DNA from: Candidatus Pelagibacter sp.
Lineage (GTDB): Bacteria > Pseudomonadota > Alphaproteobacteria > Pelagibacterales > Pelagibacteraceae
Assembly: GCA_028095445.1 (NCBI GenBank)
Contig: JAOHCJ010000037.1
Coordinates: 1-6,195, forward strand
Direction of reading: 5' to 3'
DNA: 6,195 bases
Numbering within the stretch: position 1 is the first letter of the stretch; each line of letters starts with the position of its first letter. A model generated the notes under the pieces. It saw only the letters and a program-made list of their open reading frames with translations. It was not told the DNA's origin and made no database searches. A program made the translations under genes and the position numbers. Positions 1 to 5,640 of this stretch are shown one piece after another.

Positions 1-1
1 T

Positions 2-619
2 TTAAAACAATTACAATTAGAAAAACAAATCGAGAAGTTCAGAATAAGAGAAGTCAAAGAACTAGAAAAGTTAGAAAAAATTTCTTTAAAAGAAAAAAGA
101 GAAAATTATGTAGAGCTTCAAGAAAGAATTGAAAAATTAAAAGAAAAATACAGAATTATAAGAGATCAAAAAATTAGAGAAAGAGTAGAGGCTTTAGGGG
201 TTAAAATTCAAGGTGATGAGGATCGAGATACTTTATTACAAAAAGAAAGAGACTATACAATTGCAAGGCAGAAAATTGAAACTTCATTAGAAAGTTTTTA
301 CAGAAGTGCAAGTAGTTTAGTTTTTCAACTAAATAAACGTCATGTTACAAGGCATATGTCTATTTTCAGATGCATTGACAGAAGGTTTGAAACTGGTGAA
401 ATATTTATTAAATGGGATGAGGCAGAAGATGAAGATTGGTTACTTCTGATTTATATAAAAAATAACTCACCAGATGAAGGAATAGTTATTGAGGATAAGA
501 CAAACCAAGAAAAAAATTCTTCTCATGAATATAAATCTAATGAAATATTTAAGGCTTCAGATTTGATGGTAGATTCTTTGACACAATTAATTTCAAGAAC
601 TAGGCAAAAAAGTAGATAA
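2..619 (+). CDS. Unrecognised coiled-coil protein, C-terminal part (left end outside window)
   Basis: The reading frame is open from base 2 to the TAA at 617-619, giving 205 visible residues. The ATG at 356 is internal, because the same frame reads as protein-like sequence well upstream of it, so the true start lies left of the window. Visible residues 1-65 are dense in Glu, Lys, Arg, Gln and Leu and should form a long charged helix or coiled coil. A short break (about 66-76, GVKIQGDEDRD) is followed by a second helix to about 103. The last 100 residues look like a small folded domain, with a Trp/Ile-rich strand pair near 134-152 (GEIFIKW, WLLLIYI) and a basic tail ending RTRQKSR. No membrane segment or catalytic motif is visible. 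I do not recognise the family. A structural or scaffold role would be a guess from the helix alone. It ends directly against the convergent TPR gene. Confidence 0.8.
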   Translation, partial: LKQLQLEKQIEKFRIREVKELEKLEKISLKEKRENYVELQERIEKLKEKYRIIRDQKIRERVEALGVKIQGDEDRDTLLQKERDYTIARQKIETSLESFYRSASSLVFQLNKRHVTRHMSIFRCIDRRFETGEIFIKWDEAEDEDWLLLIYIKNNSPDEGIVIEDKTNQEKNSSHEYKSNEIFKASDLMVDSLTQLISRTRQKSR

Positions 620-630
620 TTAAATACTTT
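609..630. repeat. Short inverted repeat across the first tail-to-tail junction
   Basis: AAAGTA at 609-614 pairs with TACTTT at 625-630 around a 10-base loop that contains TAATTA (617-622), the two abutting stop codons. It could form a weak 6-bp hairpin with only one G-C pair, readable from both strands. This is the only terminator-like structure I see between the convergent genes. In DNA this AT-rich it may well be chance. Confidence 0.2.
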
Positions 631-1165
631 CTTCCTTAATCAATTTTTTTATTTCTGGTATTAATTCAGCACTTCTGAATAAAGGATAAAATTTTAATGT
701 TTTTTTTAAACTTAAAATAGCTTTTTCATACTCTTTAAGTTTTATAAAAATTCTTGCTTGTCCTGATAAAGCTCCAAAATGTCTAGACTCAATATCTAAG
801 ACTTTTTCAATATCATTTAAAGATTTTGTATATTTGTTCATTAGAAAAAATAGTGTTGCCCTTTTATTCCAACCTTCAGACCAATAAGGGTCAGTTTTGA
901 TAATATTATCAAAAACTTTTAGAGCAAAATCATAATTTCCATATTGCATAAGCTCCGTTCCAAGTTCTAGTTTTTCAGTCAATCTATTGTTATTTGGATG
1001 CTTATTCCATACTAACCATATTTTCTCTTCTAATAACTCTGCTTTTTTATAGTTATTAACCTTCCCTAATTGAGCAAAAAGCTTATTTAATTTATTTTTT
1101 TGTTGAAGATTTTCAGAGTAAGCTGAAGTACAAAATATAAAAAATATTAATGTTAAAATTCTCAT
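620..1165 (-). CDS. Secreted/periplasmic tetratricopeptide-repeat protein
   Basis: This encodes 181 residues from the ATG at 1165-1163. An ATG 13 codons further upstream is possible, but it would put LENIFIINYINC before the signal peptide and overlap the divergent gene. The Met at 1165 instead begins a typical signal sequence (MRILTLIFFIFCTSAYS, residues 1-17), so export to the periplasm is likely. The Cys at 12 is not in a lipobox. Three TPR units follow at about 62-93, 96-127 and 129-161, with recognisable A/G and aromatic positions (ELMQYGNYDFALKVFD; GWNKRATLFFLMNKYTKSL; GALSGQARIFIKLKEYEKA). The GWNKRAT...SRHFGALSG pattern is characteristic of a conserved alphaproteobacterial family of short exported TPR proteins. 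TPRs bind other proteins, and the partner cannot be read from the sequence. The gene is convergent with the coiled-coil gene (0-bp gap) and divergent from the 97-residue membrane protein. Confidence 0.88.
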   Translation of the reverse strand: MRILTLIFFIFCTSAYSENLQQKNKLNKLFAQLGKVNNYKKAELLEEKIWLVWNKHPNNNRLTEKLELGTELMQYGNYDFALKVFDNIIKTDPYWSEGWNKRATLFFLMNKYTKSLNDIEKVLDIESRHFGALSGQARIFIKLKEYEKAILSLKKTLKFYPLFRSAELIPEIKKLIKEESI

Positions 1166-1173
1166 ACAATTAA

Positions 1174-1187
1174 TATAATTTATTATA
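1174..1187. promoter_or_regulatory. Possible back-to-back -10 boxes in a 25-bp divergent spacer
   Basis: The spacer between the starts at 1165 (-) and 1191 (+) contains an exact TATAAT on the + strand at 1174-1179 and an exact TATAAT on the - strand at 1187-1182. Used as -10 elements, they would start transcripts a few bases before each ATG, giving very short leaders. No good -35 element lies at the proper distance on either side, where it would fall within the opposing gene. Such boxes arise easily in AT-rich DNA, so this is a weak call. Confidence 0.3.
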
Positions 1188-1190
1188 AAA

Positions 1191-1484
1191 ATGTTCTCAA
1201 GCACACTTACTCTAGTAATATTATATTTAATTTTTAGGTATATCGTAGCATGGATAGAATATTATAATAATACTGATGATCGTTTACAAAAATCTGTATG
1301 GAGATATTCCTATGATTATCCAGTTATTGGGAAAAGGGATATATCAGATTTGGATGATAAAAGTTTTGTTAGATTAAGAAGATTTAGAAATTTAATTGTA
1401 ACATTAATGTATTGTACAGTATTCACTTTCTTTATTGTTTTCATGTCATTTATAAGTCATTTATTAATATTGATTTTAAACTAA
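1191..1484 (+). CDS. Small protein of unknown function with two membrane segments
   Basis: This encodes 97 residues. The start is well constrained, because an in-frame TAA lies at 1176-1178, only 12 bp upstream of the ATG. Two hydrophobic stretches, about 4-21 (TLTLVILYLIFRYIVAW) and 68-96 (LIVTLMYCTVFTFFIVF onward), flank a hydrophilic segment of about 45 residues rich in Tyr, Asp and Arg (WRYSYDYPVIGKRDISDLDD). The RLRRFR cluster just before the second helix suggests the middle segment is cytoplasmic and both termini lie outside. I do not recognise the family. The mixed composition of the loop (Trp, Tyr, Pro, Gly, Asp) looks like selected protein rather than noise, and no other frame here is a better gene. 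There is no Shine-Dalgarno sequence. The stop codon overlaps that of the convergent DCC-family gene. Confidence 0.68.
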   Translation: MFSSTLTLVILYLIFRYIVAWIEYYNNTDDRLQKSVWRYSYDYPVIGKRDISDLDDKSFVRLRRFRNLIVTLMYCTVFTFFIVFMSFISHLLILILN

Positions 1485-1831
1485 TTTTTTTGAATTTGCT
1501 TTTTATTTTTTTGATACAAAATAAAAGCAATAATTTCATAAAAAAATGAAAAAATATTAAAAATAATTGGTAAACTAAAAAAAATATAAAGAAATTTATA
1601 TTTTGGTATTTTTTTCCACACAAGTAAAAAAGCTTTTGCGCCCTCAAATATTTGTCCATCCTTTTCTACATGCAATCTTCTTAAAAGAGTCTCACTGTCT
1701 TTTTGTGTATCATTTTCTGCATTTGTATTATTAGTAATATCTATCCACTCAATTTCTTCAATTTTTTGCTTTTTATAAATATTTATTTCAGCCCTACAAA
1801 TATTACAGGATTTGTTATAATAAACTTTCAT
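1481..1831 (-). CDS. DCC/DUF393-family thiol-disulfide oxidoreductase-like protein
   Basis: This encodes 116 residues, near the usual length of this thioredoxin-like family (DCC1/YuxK type). The N terminus is KVYYNKSCNICRAEI, with the active-site-like CxxC at C9-C12 directly after the first beta strand, where the family usually has DGxCxxC. Here Asp-Gly is replaced by Asn-Lys. Further family signatures are the strand EIEWIDI (about 26-32), the block RRLHVEKDGQIFEGAKAF (51-68) and VWKKIPKYKFL (71-81). The C-terminal hydrophobic stretch (about 82-105) may associate with the membrane, as in many alphaproteobacterial members. Family members are predicted to exchange thiols and disulfides, and the substrate is unknown. 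No Shine-Dalgarno sequence precedes the ATG at 1831-1829. The gene is divergent from tldD across 94 bp and overlaps the 97-residue gene by 4 bp at their stops. Confidence 0.85.
   Translation of the reverse strand: MKVYYNKSCNICRAEINIYKKQKIEEIEWIDITNNTNAENDTQKDSETLLRRLHVEKDGQIFEGAKAFLLVWKKIPKYKFLYIFFSLPIIFNIFSFFYEIIAFILYQKNKKQIQKN
1496..1530 (+). terminator. Candidate hairpin after the 97-residue gene, inside the DCC gene's 3' end
   Basis: The arm TTGCTTTT(T)ATTTT at 1496-1509 pairs with AAAATAAAAGCAA at 1518-1530, giving a 13-bp stem with one bulged T and an 8-base loop. It starts 11 bp past the TAA at 1482-1484 and is followed only by a short TAATTT, so it is at best an imperfect intrinsic terminator for the + strand gene. 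It also encodes the Lys/Gln-rich tail of the DCC protein. The mostly A-T pairing makes chance formation plausible. Confidence 0.28.
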
Positions 1832-1925
1832 AAAATAATTATGTAAAACTATTAAAAATCAATTAGTTTGTACATGTGCTATTTACAACAGTTGAAAAGA
1901 ACTAAATAAACACTAAATTAACAAT
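1832..1925. promoter_or_regulatory. Divergent control region between the DCC gene and tldD
   Basis: These 94 bp must hold the promoter of the tldD operon and probably that of the DCC gene. On the minus strand CATAAT (1843-1838) matches five of six -10 positions and would give an almost leaderless DCC transcript, but no -35 is correctly spaced. On the plus strand no convincing -35/-10 pair is visible. A small dyad, TTGTA (1868-1872) and TACAA (1884-1888) separated by 11 bases, could be an operator half-site pair but has only 5-bp arms. An 11-codon open frame lies at 1874-1909. There is no riboswitch-like structure. Confidence 0.4.
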
Positions 1926-3338
1926 ATGAGTAACTTTTTTTCCAACACAGATTTAAGTAGAAAAGATGCTGAAAGTATTATTTCAGAAACTTTAAATAAA
2001 TGTGACGATGGTGAGCTCTATTTAGAAAATTCTAAAAGTGAGTCAATTATACTTGATGATAATAAAATTAAAAATTCTAGTTATAACTCAGACTTAGGTT
2101 ATGGTCTTAGAGCTGTAACGGGAGAGGTAGTTGCATACTCACATTCAAATGAAATTTCAAAAAATTCACTTAAACAATCTTCTGACAATCTAAGCTCAAC
2201 TCTAAAGTCAAAAAAAGGCGTTTATAACCACGAAATTCCAAAAACAAATAAAAAATTTTACAAAGATGTTAATCCAATTGATGAAAAATCACTTAACTCA
2301 AAATTAGAACTTTTAAAAGAAGTCAATAATTATACAAGAGCAAAAGGAAACTCTGTTCAACAAGTTACAGCTAGCTTTGCAGGAGAACATAAATCTATTG
2401 AAATTATTAGATTTGGTGGTGAAGTGTTAACAGATGTCAGACCTTTAATTCGTTTTAATGTTTCAGTAATGCTTGAAAAAAATGGTAAAAAAGAAACAGG
2501 TGTATATGGAATAGGTGGAAGACAATCTTATGATGAATATCTTAAGGACGATAACTGGAAAAAAGTATGTGATGAAGCTTTTAGAATTGCATCTGTAAAT
2601 TTAGAGAGTAGACCTGCCCCAGCAGGAGAAATGAAAGTGGTTTTAGGACCAGGATGGCCTGCAATACTTATTCATGAGGCAATAGGACATGGTTTAGAGG
2701 GGGATTTTAACAGAAAAAAAACATCGGCATTTCATAATTTAATGGATCAAAGAGTTGCAAGTGAGGGAGTTACAATTGTTGATGATGGAACCCTGCATAG
2801 TAGAAGAGGAAGCTTGACAATTGATGATGAGGGCACACCAACAGAAAAAACTGTTTTAATTGAAAATGGTATATTAAAAAATTTTATGCAAGATCGTTTG
2901 AATGCAAGATTAATGAATACAAGATCTACTGGTAGTGGTAGAAGAGAAAGTTATAAACATGTTGTTCTTCCAAGAATGAGAAATACGATGATGCTAAATG
3001 GCAAATACTCTCAAGAAGAAATGATTAAATCAGTAGATAAAGGAATTTTTGCAGTAAGTTTTGGTGGTGGCCAGGTTGATATTACCTCGGGAAAATTTGT
3101 ATTTAATTGTACAGAGGCCTATGAAATTATTAATGGAAAGATAGGATCACCTATTAAAGGAGCAACACTAATTGGTGATGGTCCTTCAATTTTAAAAGAA
3201 GTTTCATTAGTTGGAAACAACATGATGCTTGACCCAGGTATTGGAACTTGTGGAAAAGCAGGACAAGGTGTTCCAGTGGGCGTGGCGCAGCCATCAATCT
3301 TAATTGATAAAATGACTGTTGGCGGAACTCAATTATAA
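1926..3338 (+). CDS. tldD: TldD, metal-binding subunit of the TldD/TldE metalloprotease
   Basis: This encodes 470 residues, close to the usual length of about 480. An in-frame TAA at 1914-1916 fixes the start near the ATG at 1926. The protein is a cytosolic zinc protease subunit that works with TldE as a heterodimer, threading and cleaving unfolded or modified peptides. In E. coli the pair matures microcin B17 and degrades CcdA. The zinc motif HEXXXH is intact at H250-E251-A-I-G-H255 within LIHEAIGHGLEGDFNRK. The late Cys expected as third ligand is C442 in GIGTCGKAGQG. Other family blocks are present: VDDGTLHSRRGSLTIDDEGT (about 286-305), MQDRLNARLMNTRSTGSGRR (about 320-339) and the C-terminal SILIDKMTVGGT. 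The N-terminal third (about 1-230) is the more variable domain. Nothing essential is missing, so it should be active. It leads the operon, with tldE 5 bp downstream. No Shine-Dalgarno sequence is visible. Confidence 0.97.
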   Translation: MSNFFSNTDLSRKDAESIISETLNKCDDGELYLENSKSESIILDDNKIKNSSYNSDLGYGLRAVTGEVVAYSHSNEISKNSLKQSSDNLSSTLKSKKGVYNHEIPKTNKKFYKDVNPIDEKSLNSKLELLKEVNNYTRAKGNSVQQVTASFAGEHKSIEIIRFGGEVLTDVRPLIRFNVSVMLEKNGKKETGVYGIGGRQSYDEYLKDDNWKKVCDEAFRIASVNLESRPAPAGEMKVVLGPGWPAILIHEAIGHGLEGDFNRKKTSAFHNLMDQRVASEGVTIVDDGTLHSRRGSLTIDDEGTPTEKTVLIENGILKNFMQDRLNARLMNTRSTGSGRRESYKHVVLPRMRNTMMLNGKYSQEEMIKSVDKGIFAVSFGGGQVDITSGKFVFNCTEAYEIINGKIGSPIKGATLIGDGPSILKEVSLVGNNMMLDPGIGTCGKAGQGVPVGVAQPSILIDKMTVGGTQL

Positions 3339-3343
3339 ATTAT

Positions 3344-4663
3344 ATGGTTAAAGATCAAATTTATTTAAAAAAAACAGCCTCTTTTTGTATAGATTTAGCA
3401 AAAAAACTAGGAGCAACAGACTCGAGTGCTTCAGTAATGCACTCTATTTCTGAAACAGTAAACTTTAGAAATAAAAAATTAGATGAATCTGATCGATCAG
3501 ACAGCTTGGGTATTAGCCTTACAACCTATATTGGTAAAAAAAAATCAAGCATTTCGTCTTCCAATCTTACTGAAGAAAATATCAAAATATTGGTAGAAAG
3601 ATGTATTGAGACAACAAAAATTACTCCAGAAGATGAACATAATTCATTGCCCGATAAAGACTTACTAGCTAATAAAATTAATGATCTAAACTTATATGAC
3701 GATGATCATATAGAGAATGATGAAAAAATTGAATATTTAAAAGAAGTAGAAGAGGCCGCATTTCAAAAAAAAGAAATTATTAATACAGAAACTGGTTTTT
3801 CTGAGTCAAAATCAAATTTTATATTAGCAAGTAGTGATGGTTTTTTAAATGGTTATAAGTCCTCTTCTTTTACAGCGTCATGTGTTGCTGTAGCAAAAGA
3901 CTCTAATAATAAAATGGAAAGAGATTATGAATTTACTAGCACTTGTCATCTAAATGACATGTTAAAGCCAAACCAAATTGGTCTAATAGCTGCAAAAAAA
4001 ACATTACAAAAATTAGATCCAAGAAAAATAGAAAGTGAAAAAATTAGTATTGTTTTTGATAGAAGAATTTCAAAAGGTATATTAAGTGCTTTTGCAAGTG
4101 CAATATCTGCTGCATCTATTGCAAGAGGCACATCTTTTTTAAAAGATAAAATTAATAAAGAAATTTTTACATCATCAATAAATATTTTTGATAAACCCGA
4201 TATAGTTAAAGGATTAGGGTCAAGGTATTTTGATTCTGAAGGAGTAAAAACTGATGAATTGAAATTAGTAGATCAAGGAATTTTAAAACATTATTTAGTT
4301 GATACTTATAATGGAAAAAAACTAAACCTTAAATCTAATGGTAGAAGTGGAGGAACAAGTAATTTATTTTTTGAAAAAGGCTCTATTTCATACAAAGACT
4401 TATTAAAATTAAATCAAAGAACTTTATACATTACAGAAACAATCGGTCATGGAAGCAATCTAGTTACTGGAGATTATTCGGTTGGAGCCAATGGGTTTAT
4501 AGTTGAAGATGGAGTATTTAAATACCCTGTTAGTGAAATTACTATAGCTGGAAATTTCAAGAATATATTTAAGAATATAACATTAGCAGATGATCTTGAG
4601 TTTAAATACTCAACGAATGCTCCAACGATGTTAATAGAAGGTATGGTTGTTGCTGGGAAATGA
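3344..4663 (+). CDS. tldE: TldE (PmbA), non-metal partner subunit of the TldD/TldE protease
   Basis: This encodes 439 residues, against about 450 in E. coli. It belongs to the same fold family as TldD but lacks HEXXXH, as is normal for TldE, which shapes the shared chamber while TldD carries the zinc. Family signatures include ARGTSFLKDKI (from A260), GSRYFDSEGVKTDELKLVDQG (from G292), the glycine-rich NGRSGGTSNLF, and IGHGSNLVTGDYSVGANGF (from I367, with H369), followed by PVSEITIAGNF and a C-terminal MLIEGMVVAGK. The sequence reads as the alphaproteobacterial PmbA type. The start lies 5 bp after the tldD stop, with no Shine-Dalgarno sequence, so translation may depend on ribosomes finishing tldD. 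Its TGA overlaps the ATG of the next gene. Side-by-side tldD and tldE give equimolar expression of the two subunits. In many proteobacteria, including E. coli, they are unlinked. Confidence 0.96.
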   Translation: MVKDQIYLKKTASFCIDLAKKLGATDSSASVMHSISETVNFRNKKLDESDRSDSLGISLTTYIGKKKSSISSSNLTEENIKILVERCIETTKITPEDEHNSLPDKDLLANKINDLNLYDDDHIENDEKIEYLKEVEEAAFQKKEIINTETGFSESKSNFILASSDGFLNGYKSSSFTASCVAVAKDSNNKMERDYEFTSTCHLNDMLKPNQIGLIAAKKTLQKLDPRKIESEKISIVFDRRISKGILSAFASAISAASIARGTSFLKDKINKEIFTSSINIFDKPDIVKGLGSRYFDSEGVKTDELKLVDQGILKHYLVDTYNGKKLNLKSNGRSGGTSNLFFEKGSISYKDLLKLNQRTLYITETIGHGSNLVTGDYSVGANGFIVEDGVFKYPVSEITIAGNFKNIFKNITLADDLEFKYSTNAPTMLIEGMVVAGK

Positions 4664-5631
4664 AGGACTTTTGTATTATTGGTTCAGGCATTTCTGGGGC
4701 AACAATCGCAAATTTTCTCAGTAAAAAATACTCATTAGATGTTTATGATAAGGCAAGGGGCATAGGGGGCAGATCATCTAACAAAAAATTTAAAAAGAAT
4801 GAAAGTTTTGATCATGGTGTTCAATATATTTCACCAAAAAGTATTCAATTTAAAATATTTATAAAAGACTTAATTAATAAAAAAATTGTTAAAAATTGGC
4901 CAGGGAGTCATTTATTTTTAAATAAAGATAAAAAAGAAGATAAAAAACACATTAAGATAATTGGAAATAAAGGAAATAACTCTATTAGTAAATATTTGTT
5001 AAAAAATGTTAAATGCATTCTTAATAGTGAACTTATAAAAATTTCTAAAAAGGACAAGATATGGGAATTATATTTTTCAGATGGTACTAAAAAATTTTAT
5101 AAATCTTTGATATTAACTTGTCCATTTCCCCAATTAAAAAAACTTTCAAAAAAATATATAAAACATTCGTTTATTAGACAGAAAGTTAAAATGGATGCTA
5201 ATATCACTGTAATGTTAGTAACAAAAAAAACAAGACCCAATATTAGTAGCTATTTTTTCTCTGATCAAATCTTAGGTTGGGCGGCATATGAAAATAGTAA
5301 AAAAAGATTCAAAAGTGATTATGATTTTTGGACGCTTCAAAGTACTTACAAATGGGCAAATAAAGTAATAAATAAAAATAAAATTAATAAATTAGATAAT
5401 GCAAAAAAATTAATAAATAAATTTTTTAAACTTACAAATCTAAAAAGAAATAAAATTTACTATATTCACAATCATGGATGGAAATATTCATCTAACTCTA
5501 AGCCACTTAATATTAAAAGTTATTGGAATAGTTCAATAAGACTTGGAGTTTGTGCAGATTGGTTTGTAGGCCCTAGACTTGAATCTGGTTGGTTGAGTGC
5601 TAAGGATCTATCTTTAAAAATTAACAAGTAA
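4660..5631 (+). CDS. Renalase-like FAD/NAD(P)-dependent oxidoreductase
   Basis: This encodes 323 residues, typical of the compact amine-oxidase/renalase-like flavoproteins (COG3380 type). The N terminus is a Rossmann dinucleotide-binding fold: beta strand DFCIIGSGISG with GxGxxG at G8-G13, then the acidic residue ending strand 2 (D30 in LDVYDK, where Glu is commoner) and the second motif RGIGGRSS (33-40). FDHGVQYIS (50-58) matches the DHGxQY block of the family. GWAAYEN and the C-terminal GVCADWFVGPRLESGWLSA (296-314) match the FAD-contacting end. Characterised bacterial renalase reoxidises misreduced NAD(P)H isomers, but this subfamily is poorly studied, so the substrate is unknown. The ATG overlaps the tldE TGA (ATGA, 4660-4663), so the two are probably co-translated. 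The protein is unusually Lys/Asn/Ile-rich and basic, less constrained than TldD. No signal peptide is seen, so it is probably cytosolic. Confidence 0.88.
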   Translation: MKDFCIIGSGISGATIANFLSKKYSLDVYDKARGIGGRSSNKKFKKNESFDHGVQYISPKSIQFKIFIKDLINKKIVKNWPGSHLFLNKDKKEDKKHIKIIGNKGNNSISKYLLKNVKCILNSELIKISKKDKIWELYFSDGTKKFYKSLILTCPFPQLKKLSKKYIKHSFIRQKVKMDANITVMLVTKKTRPNISSYFFSDQILGWAAYENSKKRFKSDYDFWTLQSTYKWANKVINKNKINKLDNAKKLINKFFKLTNLKRNKIYYIHNHGWKYSSNSKPLNIKSYWNSSIRLGVCADWFVGPRLESGWLSAKDLSLKINK

Positions 5632-5640
5632 AATTTTACT
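5627..5640. repeat. Perfect 14-bp palindrome holding both convergent stop codons
   Basis: AGTAAAATTTTACT is an exact palindrome. The + strand TAA (5629-5631) and the - strand TAA (5638-5636) sit symmetrically inside it, 4 bp apart. As RNA it could fold only into a short 5-bp hairpin with a 4-base loop, on either transcript. It could act as a weak bidirectional 3'-end signal, but it lacks a G-C-rich stem and a proper U-tract. Confidence 0.35.

Noticed and set aside
1130..1132. Cys 12 of the TPR protein as a lipoprotein anchor
   Set aside because: The preceding residues are FIF, with large aromatics where a lipobox needs small residues at -1 and an aliphatic at -3.
1166..1204. Upstream ATG extending the TPR protein by 13 residues
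   Set aside because: It would bury the signal peptide behind an extra segment and overlap the divergent gene. The Met at 1165 starts a textbook signal sequence.
1450..1659. Minus-strand open frame of 69 codons
   Set aside because: It lies out of frame over the DCC gene, which has clear family motifs. The translation is Phe/Leu/Lys-rich, as expected from AT-rich shadow sequence.
1868..1888. TTGTA-N11-TACAA dyad as a LysR-type operator
   Set aside because: The arms are only 5 bp in AT-rich DNA, and no regulator gene lies nearby, so I do not call a specific binding site.
1832..1925. RiPP precursor peptide next to tldD/tldE
   Set aside because: TldD/TldE can mature modified peptides, but the spacer encodes no Gly/Ser/Cys-rich peptide, and no heterocyclase or transporter gene is in the window. 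A housekeeping role is more likely.
3946..4131. Minus-strand open frame of 61 codons inside tldE
   Set aside because: It is antisense to a well-conserved part of tldE, with no start signal or recognisable motif.
5355..5430. Apparent AT-rich repeat with recurring AAATTAATAAAT
   Set aside because: It encodes a Lys/Asn/Ile-rich stretch of the FAD enzyme in an intact frame. The copies are imperfect and explained by codon and residue composition.
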